Source: Fibrobacter sp. UWP2 (GTDB lineage: Bacteria; Fibrobacterota; Fibrobacteria; Fibrobacterales; Fibrobacteraceae). From it: DNA of 64,000 nt. The notes beneath the pieces were generated by a model. That model worked only from the letters and a program-made list of their open reading frames with translations. It was not told where the DNA came from and ran no database searches. Within the stretch, counting starts at the first letter, position 1, and each line of letters begins with the position of its first letter. Shown here piece by piece: positions 33,966 through 41,163 of the stretch. The position numbers and the translations under genes are program-made. Where the stretch lies: positions 1 through 64,000 of the forward strand of contig NZ_FQYM01000007.1 in the NCBI RefSeq assembly GCF_900141705.1, given 5' to 3'.

Positions 33966-35696
33966 ATGGAAAACGCAAGAAAAACAATCAACCTGTTCCT
34001 CAAGTGCAAACTCACCGGAAACGAACTCAAAAGTGAGTTGTTCAAGGCAGGCGAAGCCGCTCAACAAGAAGGCTGGACCTTCATGGACGCCTCGTTCCAG
34101 CTGGGTGGCGTCGCACGAGACAACGGCCTTTCGCCAGACGAAGTCGAACAGATTCTCCGTCGTGCGTTTTCCTCCGAAAAGCGTGCCGCAGAACGCGAAG
34201 AAGAAAAAAATCCCGAAACGGCCGCGCCCAAGGCAGAAGCCACGGCTGCCCCCATCCAGCCGACCATCATCTCCCCGATGCCCGCGGGCATGTTCTCGAT
34301 GGAGCAGATGCTCGCCATGGGTCTCGACACGCAGTCGCTCACCTTGCTACAGAACCACAAGATTGACCCCGAAGCCCTCTCCATCCCGTGGCCGAGCCAC
34401 GACTGGCGCAAGGACCTCGCCAAGCTTTTGGAAGCCGTCTTTGAGAGCGACGAAACCATCGAGTTCAAGGTTTCCGAGACGCCCAAATGCACCTCTGAAA
34501 AAGTTTCGAACATTGTAGGCCAAGACGCGAACATCGCCAAAATCATGAAGAGCCTCGACAGTCCCGAAGGCGCCCTCATTTGCGTGAACGCCACCAAGGG
34601 AAGCCCGGACGCGACCGACGAAAGCTACAAGTACCGCTACGTGGTGGTCGACAGTCCCAAAATGCTCTTGGCCAAGCAGCTCGCCTACTACAAGGCCTTG
34701 AACCTCCCCTGCGCCGCCATCGTGAATACCCTTGGTGCAAACTCCGCACAGGCATGGGTCAAGATTGGCGCGAGCAACCAGAACGAATACAACGAGCGCG
34801 TTGACTTCCTCTTCAAGACCCTGGAAGAACAGGGCTTCATTGTGGACCCGAGCAACAAGAACCCGAACATGATGGCGCGAATGCCAGGCGTTTTGCGCGG
34901 CGGCAAGCAGCAGTACCTCATCGGTTTGGAACAAGGCGCCAAGGACTTCCAGGAATGGCGCGAATGGGTGGAATACTCCCTCGACGGCAAGCCCCTGGTG
35001 GAACTGGCGAGCGACAGCGAAGAAGCGCCCAAAAAGGATGCGAGCATCATCGAGAACGTGCTGCGTACCGGAGAATTCTTCTTGTTCACGGCGCCTCCCA
35101 AGAGCGGCAAGTCGTTTGCCCTCATGGACCTCGGCCTCTCCATTTGCTACGGCGAGGACTGGTTCGGCAACTCGACCTCCTCGAACGATGTTTTGTTCAT
35201 CAACTACGAACTCACGCGTTCCGTGTTCCTGAACCGCCTGCACCTGTTGGGAAGCATTCGCGGTCTCAACGCGAGCACCTCGAAGTTCGGCTTTTTGAAC
35301 CTGCGTGGCACGGCCCTCTCACCTATCGAAACCGCCCAGCTCATTGCCAAGCGCATCGAGGGCGCCAAAAAGCTTGAGAACCACGACTACCGCGTAGTGG
35401 TCATCGACCCCATCTCGGCAGTGCTTCACAACCCCAAGTCCCTGCGTTTGACGGGCGCACCGCATCAAATGCTCATGCAAATGATCGACACCATCATCGC
35501 CCTCACGGGTTGCGCCGTGGTGACCGCCTGCAACAACGACGAGTACCCGTACCTGAGCTCCCGCGCCGACAGCGTCATGTCGCTCACCCCGGTGGAAGGC
35601 AGCCTCGACTTGTACCAGATCAACGGAACATTCCGCGAATTCCCGAAGATGATCGCCCACGAATGCTCCTGGATCTACCCGCGTTTCTTGGTATAA
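33966..35696 (+). CDS. AEP-primase-like / RecA-fold ATPase fusion protein
   Basis: A 576-aa protein. Residues 1-75 are helical (PriCT-like); an acidic linker follows; about residues 190-320 resemble archaeo-eukaryotic-type primase domains ('AWVKIGASNQNEYNERVDFLFKTLE', 'NKNPNMMARMPGVLRGGKQQYLIGL'); residues 355-576 are a RepA/RecA-type ATPase with Walker A 'APPKSGKSF' and Walker B 'VVVIDPISAVL'. The AEP active-site words look worn: the SGGKSxH motif reads 'NTLGANSAQ', and the acidic pair reads 'VVDSP'. Such fusions are usual in plasmids and phages. Here it leads a run of same-strand genes. Ribosome site GGAAGG. Confidence 0.75.
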   Translation: MENARKTINLFLKCKLTGNELKSELFKAGEAAQQEGWTFMDASFQLGGVARDNGLSPDEVEQILRRAFSSEKRAAEREEEKNPETAAPKAEATAAPIQPTIISPMPAGMFSMEQMLAMGLDTQSLTLLQNHKIDPEALSIPWPSHDWRKDLAKLLEAVFESDETIEFKVSETPKCTSEKVSNIVGQDANIAKIMKSLDSPEGALICVNATKGSPDATDESYKYRYVVVDSPKMLLAKQLAYYKALNLPCAAIVNTLGANSAQAWVKIGASNQNEYNERVDFLFKTLEEQGFIVDPSNKNPNMMARMPGVLRGGKQQYLIGLEQGAKDFQEWREWVEYSLDGKPLVELASDSEEAPKKDASIIENVLRTGEFFLFTAPPKSGKSFALMDLGLSICYGEDWFGNSTSSNDVLFINYELTRSVFLNRLHLLGSIRGLNASTSKFGFLNLRGTALSPIETAQLIAKRIEGAKKLENHDYRVVVIDPISAVLHNPKSLRLTGAPHQMLMQMIDTIIALTGCAVVTACNNDEYPYLSSRADSVMSLTPVEGSLDLYQINGTFREFPKMIAHECSWIYPRFLV

Positions 35697-35716
35697 TTTT
35701 TTAGCAGCTGTTTTTT

Positions 35717-37060
35717 ATGTATACAAGACAAAGTCGTAACGCGCGCTCTAATCCCAGGGCGCCCAAAAAGCTAACCGCCGGCAAGTTCCACAACGGAAGG
35801 GCCAGCAGCATAGCCAAACCGGAACCCGCCGTGACCAAGCCCGCTCCCCACAAAAACTTGACCGCCGAAGACCTGAAGCGCCAGCTTTTGGCATGGGCTG
35901 AGAACGACAACATCCCCGGCAAGTTCCAGGCCTGGTTCACTAAGGAGAGCGCCGCCGAAAACGCCGACTGGCGCTTTGTATGCAAAAAACAAGGCGAACA
36001 CGAAGTCCTTTCGATAGAGGCTCCAGCCAAGGGCATGGAACCGCCCGAAGTCGTGACGCGCATTGGCGAACAGCTCCACAAAGACCACCTGCGCATTTTC
36101 CGCAAGACCATCCGTCAAATTTGGCTTCGCGCCACCGGCGACGGACGTTTTGCAGTCCTGGTCCAGGCAAGTTTTCACGGTAAGAATTCGGCTCACGGAT
36201 TCAAGACCTTCTCTGACTTTTTGGAACGCAGTTGCCCCGAGGTTATTAGCTGCCACCAAATCCAGTGCATGCCCGACAAGCTGTTCGACCCCGCCTTCAA
36301 GCAGTCGGTGCGCGTCGAGAGCAAATGCAATTACGGGAGCGACTACATGCCGCTTGCCGGAACCGGGTTCCACATGCATGTTTTGGACTGGGCCCCGCGC
36401 GCCAAGGAGGCGTGGCTAGCCCTCCCCGCCCGCATCAAGGACGCCATCCACCCGGCAAAAGGCGACAAGTTGTTTGAATTCTATTCGGGTTGCTCCTACG
36501 TGGGGGCATCCCTCGCCAGCTGCTTTAGCCAAGTGGAAGCGTTGGACTGCCGCGAATCGGCCATGCTCTCGACCCGCTTCAACGCCAAGTGCCTCGTCGA
36601 CGAAAACCTGCGGTTCCACCGCTGCCAGCTCGACGCCGGTTTTTTCCAAAAATTCTTTGGCAAAGAAGAAAACGAAGGACGCTGGACATTCTACTTCAAC
36701 CTGCCCGATGGCGAGTCCCTCCCTGCGGGCGTGGAACAGTCTGCGGCCATGTCACGCCCGGAACGCATCCTGATCCAGGTATCGGACCTCGAAGTCGCCA
36801 CCAAGGAAATCCGCCACTTCCGCCGCGAAGGCTACATGCTCCGCAAGAACATCCCCCTCTACCTGGAACCGGGCAGCGGGAAAATCGAGCTCCTTTTGGT
36901 CTTTGTGCCCGACCGAGCAGGCATTTTGAGTCAAAATCCGCTCCAAAACCGCAAGTCTCGCACCGTCCAGCGCCCCAAAGAACGCATAAACGCCCAAAAA
37001 CAGGGCGATATTCCGCATTTTGTTCAATCCAGGACTACTTTTAGGCAAAGAAAAGATTAA
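35717..37060 (+). CDS. TrmA/RlmD-like class I methyltransferase lacking the nucleophile Cys
   Basis: A 447-aa protein. The core has a SAM-binding block 'KLFEFYSGCSYVGASLA' followed by 'VEALDCRESAMLSTRFNAK', and a C-terminal part 'VSDLEVATKEIRHFRREGYMLRKNIPLYLEPGSGKIELL' that lines up with the RlmD/TrmA ending (VSCNPxTLxxDL ... GYxL ... HxE). In that family a DPPRxG cysteine attacks the uracil; here the place reads 'FNLPDGESLPAG' with no cysteine, and VSCNP reads VSDLE. The N-terminal 45 residues and the tail are basic. Activity on uridine is therefore doubtful. No strong ribosome site; 20 nt after the ATPase gene. Confidence 0.65.
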   Translation: MYTRQSRNARSNPRAPKKLTAGKFHNGRASSIAKPEPAVTKPAPHKNLTAEDLKRQLLAWAENDNIPGKFQAWFTKESAAENADWRFVCKKQGEHEVLSIEAPAKGMEPPEVVTRIGEQLHKDHLRIFRKTIRQIWLRATGDGRFAVLVQASFHGKNSAHGFKTFSDFLERSCPEVISCHQIQCMPDKLFDPAFKQSVRVESKCNYGSDYMPLAGTGFHMHVLDWAPRAKEAWLALPARIKDAIHPAKGDKLFEFYSGCSYVGASLASCFSQVEALDCRESAMLSTRFNAKCLVDENLRFHRCQLDAGFFQKFFGKEENEGRWTFYFNLPDGESLPAGVEQSAAMSRPERILIQVSDLEVATKEIRHFRREGYMLRKNIPLYLEPGSGKIELLLVFVPDRAGILSQNPLQNRKSRTVQRPKERINAQKQGDIPHFVQSRTTFRQRKD

Positions 37061-37105
37061 ATTATTACATAACTTGTTCACGTTCAAAGAGTTACAAGGA
37101 TTATT

Positions 37106-38272
37106 ATGCGATTTTTAAAATGTGCGACTCTCTGCCTTGGCCTCACGGCCTTGATCGCCTCTGCCTATATCGTCAAGGAAGGCGACACCCTCTGGGACTT
37201 GAGCGACGAATTCCTGCACGACCCATTCGCATGGCCGGACCTCTGGGAAAACAACCGCCACATTCAGGACCCGCACTGGATTTACCCGGGCGACTCCATC
37301 TACTTTGGCGACAGCCTCCGCGAAGAACAAGTTCTGCGCACCCCGGCAGGCAAGAACCCCTGTGCCACCGCCGTCTCTGACACGAACCTCCCCAAGGGCG
37401 TGACTGCCGTGGGTTGTGACGACGGCGATGGACGCGAAGGTGACTTTGAAGATATGCTCGGCGACCTCCGCAGCCGTGACAAGCGCCCGACCAAAAAGAA
37501 AATCGACGCAGACCGCTACACCTATCAAAAACGCCCCGAGCCCAAGATTTTTAACGGTTACTACCAGATCCACGCTCCGATGATTTACGAAATCGACTCC
37601 CTCAAAAAGGATTCGTCCTTCATCTCCATCGTCTCGGGCGAAAAGAAACAACCGCTCATCCACATCCCCGAATCGGAGGTCGTGGTCGGCGTTGGCAAAA
37701 AAACCTATTCCAAGCTCAAAAAGGGTGATCTTGTCGAAATCTTCGACGCACGTCCTATTGAAGTTGCCATCAAGGGCAGCACCTCCTTTAAGAAGTACGC
37801 CCTCCTTCGTTTGAACGGCATTGCCAAGATTTCCGCCATCGGCGACACGCTTTCCCGCGCCCGCGTTGTCCAGAGCTTCCGCGAAATCAAAATCAGCCAA
37901 GCCAAGGCAAGGCTCAAACAGCCTCTAAAGACCATCAACGTCTCGGGCTACTCCAATGTCAAGGAAGCCAAGATTGAAGACATGGCCATGATCACGTACG
38001 CCACCGACCCAATGCTCATCATCGGGAGCTACAACTACGTGCTAATCGACAAGGGGCTTGACCAAAAGTTCAACACCGGCGACGCTGTGGCCATTTGGGA
38101 AGAAGACAAGTCCGACGCCAGCATCCCGCCGCGCCTGTTGGGCAGGGGCATCATCGCCCGCGCCGGCAAAAACGAATCCTGTGTGCTGATTCGCGAAATC
38201 TACTCCAACAACCGTAGAATTGAAACCGGGCACAAGGTTTCCATCACCCACTCCGCAAACGTCGTCAAGTGA
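37106..38272 (+). CDS. Exported LysM-domain protein
   Basis: A 388-aa protein with signal peptide 'MRFLKCATLCLGLTALIASA' followed at once by a LysM domain, 'YIVKEGDTLWDLSDEFLHDPFAWPDLWENNRHIQDPHWIYPGDSIYF' (about residues 21-66), which should bind peptidoglycan. A charged linker and a mixed beta C-terminal region with 'VGKKTYSKLKKGDLVEIFDA' follow. Ribosome site AAGGA. Its 3' end overlaps a tiny membrane-peptide gene (GTGA) and is followed by a two-component pair, which suggests a role in envelope sensing. Confidence 0.85.
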   Translation: MRFLKCATLCLGLTALIASAYIVKEGDTLWDLSDEFLHDPFAWPDLWENNRHIQDPHWIYPGDSIYFGDSLREEQVLRTPAGKNPCATAVSDTNLPKGVTAVGCDDGDGREGDFEDMLGDLRSRDKRPTKKKIDADRYTYQKRPEPKIFNGYYQIHAPMIYEIDSLKKDSSFISIVSGEKKQPLIHIPESEVVVGVGKKTYSKLKKGDLVEIFDARPIEVAIKGSTSFKKYALLRLNGIAKISAIGDTLSRARVVQSFREIKISQAKARLKQPLKTINVSGYSNVKEAKIEDMAMITYATDPMLIIGSYNYVLIDKGLDQKFNTGDAVAIWEEDKSDASIPPRLLGRGIIARAGKNESCVLIREIYSNNRRIETGHKVSITHSANVVK

Positions 38273-38385
38273 CCAAAGCGCTCGTCATAATTGCCGCCGT
38301 GGCATTCACTCTTGTGACGCTCCTCATGGGGAGCAGTGTACTGATACTCTTGTTTCCCAGCATATCGGCGAGTCTGCCCCTATAG
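38269..38385 (+). CDS. 38-aa single-span membrane peptide
   Basis: A GTG start overlaps the LysM stop codon (GTGA). The product is 38 residues, reading MTKALVIIAAVAFTLVTL then LMGSSVLILLFPSISASLPL: almost entirely one hydrophobic segment. It ends 9 nt before the histidine kinase start and the gap would otherwise be empty. Could be a regulator or accessory peptide of the kinase. It is short and has a weak ribosome site, so it may not be real. Confidence 0.45.
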   Translation: MTKALVIIAAVAFTLVTLLMGSSVLILLFPSISASLPL

Positions 38386-38394
38386 AGAGGCGGC

Positions 38395-40446
38395 ATGTCG
38401 ATAAAGTTTAACAAAAACAATCTCCTCTTTTTTGCACTTTTCGCCGGCGGCATCGTGTTGCCGACGGCCATTCTTTCGTTTTTGAGTTTCCGCAACATCC
38501 AAAACGAAATCTTCCTCGCCCAAAAGACGTTCGACGAGAACCGCGCCTCGTTCCAAAAAGAAGTCGAGGAAGCCGTAATCAAGGAACAAGACAAAATTTA
38601 CCAAGAGACCAAGGCGGCCTCCCTGTTTTTGTACGAACAGCCCCGAAGCCTTTTGGAATTCGGCAACGCCACGGCCTTCAAGGACGTGAATGGAATCGAG
38701 GCCATTTTCCTTTTCAACAACAACAAGCTGGTCTACCCCGACATCTCGTCAAGACACTTCTACAAGACGTCTGATTTTTCGGACATTAGACCTAGCCCTG
38801 TAGAGCAACAGTTCTTTCACGAAGAGCAAAAGCCCAGCTCCAACGACCAGATGTACCTGACCCGCTCCATGCGGTTGCTCCACTCACCCTTCGAGACCAA
38901 GAAGGAACAAGTCCAAAACATTTTGGGCATGATCCGCCTTGCCTACAAAAGCAAGAACTACCCCGAGGCATTGCGCCTACTCAAAATTCTGGAACAACAC
39001 CCACACTTGCAGGGCTACCTCCACGCTGACCTCACCCGTTCGGTGAACCTACTCCACTTCGAAATCCTCATCAAGCAAAAAAAGCACCAAGAAGCCGAGG
39101 ACTACTGCCTTGCCGTGCTATCGCAGTTTTTGCAAAGCGAGCACATCGAAAACATTTCGTCGGCAAAGTTCTTCTTTGAAGAAGCCTTTACCCAAATTCT
39201 CTCTTTTGAAGACCTGAGTCAAGAAAAGCGCGAGGCCTTTTGGAACCTGCGTTCCAACTTCAACCATCAGCTCCGCTATATGGACATCCTCGCCAAGTAC
39301 AAGAATCTCTTTGCCGAGCTCATGGACAACGAATACACCTCCAAAGACGGTATTCTCTACCACACCGACGGCAACGTGACCCTGTTCAAAATGAGCTACC
39401 CGCAACTTTCGGGCAACCAGATTGTCATCGCAAAAATTGACAACGAAACATACAAAAATAGACTGCTCGACAAAATCAAGTCTGTAGCCCAAAGCTGGAA
39501 AAACATTCCCTATTCCATTGTGAACGAGAACAACAACGTCCTCATGGGAAGCATCCCCGACAGCGCATCCGTTTTGACGCAGACCCGCATTAGCGACGCC
39601 TGCAACTGGGAATTCTCCCTCTACGAAAAGAACGTCAAGGAAATCCGCAAAGAAACTCGCCAACGCATGTTCCTCATGTACGGGTTGCTCTCGTTCTCAC
39701 TGATCACGGTTATCTTGGGTTCGTTCTTTATGTTGAGATTCATCTCCCAAGAGCACAGGCTGCTCGCCATGAAGGCGAACTTCCTCTCAAGTGTTTCGCA
39801 CGAACTCAAGACGCCCCTCACCTCCATCAAGATGTTCGCCGAAATGATGGCGCGCGGACGCGTACAAAAAGTCGAAAAAGTGCAGGAGTATTCTGGGCTC
39901 ATTGGCAAAGAAGCCACCCGCCTCGAGAACCTCATTGGAGCCATTTTGAACTACACCCGCATGGAGCACGGCACAGGCGCTTTCAAGTGGGAAAAACTGG
40001 ACTTTTCTATTTGCGCCCAAAAAGTGTTTGACGCCATCGAAGACATCGGCGTCGAGAAGGGGCTTGAATTTCATACAAAGTTTGAGCCGGGCGTTTATGT
40101 GATGGGCGACTACACGGCGCTTTACAGCCTTGTACAAAACCTCGTCGAAAACGCCATCAAGTACACCAACGCCCCCGGCGAAATCTCGATTAGCGTATTC
40201 AACGAAGACGGCCGAGGCGTTTTTTCTGTGACCGATACCGGCGTTGGCATCCCTTCATCGGAACAAAAAAATATATTTAATGACTTTTATAGAGTGGGCG
40301 ACGAGATGACTCGCAGCACCAAAGGTTCCGGCTTGGGGCTTGCCATTGTGAAGCGCGTCGCCGAGACCCACAAGGCAACCATATCTTTAACCAGTAAACC
40401 CGGCAAGGGATCCACCTTTACCGTCAAATTCAAGAAGGTAGACTGA
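38395..40446 (+). CDS. Sensor histidine kinase with large extracytoplasmic domain
   Basis: A 683-aa inner-membrane kinase. First membrane helix at about residues 10-30, a large exported region of about 380 residues including TPR-like helical pairs ('AYKSKNYPEALRLLKILEQHP'), a second helix ('YGLLSFSLITVILGSFFML') near 425-445, then HisKA with H469 in 'SVSHELKTPL', and HATPase with 'NLVENAIKY', 'DTGVGIP' and 'GSGLGLAIVKRV'. GAGAGG ribosome site. Followed after 2 nt by the response regulator. Confidence 0.93.
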   Translation: MSIKFNKNNLLFFALFAGGIVLPTAILSFLSFRNIQNEIFLAQKTFDENRASFQKEVEEAVIKEQDKIYQETKAASLFLYEQPRSLLEFGNATAFKDVNGIEAIFLFNNNKLVYPDISSRHFYKTSDFSDIRPSPVEQQFFHEEQKPSSNDQMYLTRSMRLLHSPFETKKEQVQNILGMIRLAYKSKNYPEALRLLKILEQHPHLQGYLHADLTRSVNLLHFEILIKQKKHQEAEDYCLAVLSQFLQSEHIENISSAKFFFEEAFTQILSFEDLSQEKREAFWNLRSNFNHQLRYMDILAKYKNLFAELMDNEYTSKDGILYHTDGNVTLFKMSYPQLSGNQIVIAKIDNETYKNRLLDKIKSVAQSWKNIPYSIVNENNNVLMGSIPDSASVLTQTRISDACNWEFSLYEKNVKEIRKETRQRMFLMYGLLSFSLITVILGSFFMLRFISQEHRLLAMKANFLSSVSHELKTPLTSIKMFAEMMARGRVQKVEKVQEYSGLIGKEATRLENLIGAILNYTRMEHGTGAFKWEKLDFSICAQKVFDAIEDIGVEKGLEFHTKFEPGVYVMGDYTALYSLVQNLVENAIKYTNAPGEISISVFNEDGRGVFSVTDTGVGIPSSEQKNIFNDFYRVGDEMTRSTKGSGLGLAIVKRVAETHKATISLTSKPGKGSTFTVKFKKVD

Positions 40447-40448
40447 TT

Positions 40449-41159
40449 ATGCAACACAAAATCCTCATCGTCGAAGACGAAGAAATCATCCGCCTCGGGC
40501 TCCAAGACAACTTTGAGCTGGAAAACTACATCGTCGAGACCGCATGCGATGGCGAAGAAGCCATAGCCAAGGCGGACTCCTTCCAGCCAAACCTCGTCCT
40601 TTTGGACTTGATGATTCCTAAAAAGAGTGGCTTTGAAGTCTGCCGAGTCATTCGCAAAAAGCATCCCGAATGTTTCATCATCATGCTCACGGCCAAAACC
40701 GAAGAGACGAGCAAGGTGGCAGGACTCGAGATGGGCGCCGACGACTATGTGACCAAGCCGTTCTCCATTTTGGAACTGCTCGCCCGCGTCAAGGCTTTTT
40801 TGCGCCGCGTCGAGACAACCGCGCCCAAGGCAGAAGCGGCCCACACCGCACAGGACGCCATCGACTTTGCCGACGTCCACCTGGACTTCAAAAAATACGA
40901 AGCCACCAAGGCGGGAGTCCCGCTCGAGATGTCGGCACGCGAGTTCCAGATTCTCAAATATTTTTGGCAGCACCGCGGCGAAGTCGTACTCCGCGAAGAC
41001 CTGCTCCAGGACATTTGGGGTTACACTCCCGAGAACATGCCCTCGACCCGCACCATCGACAATCACATTGTAAACCTCCGCAAAAAACTGGAAGAAGACC
41101 AGGCCAACCCCAAAATCATTCTCTCCATTCGCGGAGCCGGTTACAAATTCGACGCTTAA
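40449..41159 (+). CDS. OmpR/PhoB-family response regulator
   Basis: A 236-aa DNA-binding regulator. Receiver domain with acidic pocket 'VEDEE', phospho-acceptor D53 in 'LLDLMIP' and K in 'TKPFSILELLARV'. C-terminal winged helix ends with 'ILSIRGAGYKFDA'. Partner of the kinase just upstream. Only 4 nt before the exported propeller gene, so it is in one unit with it. Confidence 0.95.
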   Translation: MQHKILIVEDEEIIRLGLQDNFELENYIVETACDGEEAIAKADSFQPNLVLLDLMIPKKSGFEVCRVIRKKHPECFIIMLTAKTEETSKVAGLEMGADDYVTKPFSILELLARVKAFLRRVETTAPKAEAAHTAQDAIDFADVHLDFKKYEATKAGVPLEMSAREFQILKYFWQHRGEVVLREDLLQDIWGYTPENMPSTRTIDNHIVNLRKKLEEDQANPKIILSIRGAGYKFDA

Positions 41160-41163
41160 GCCT

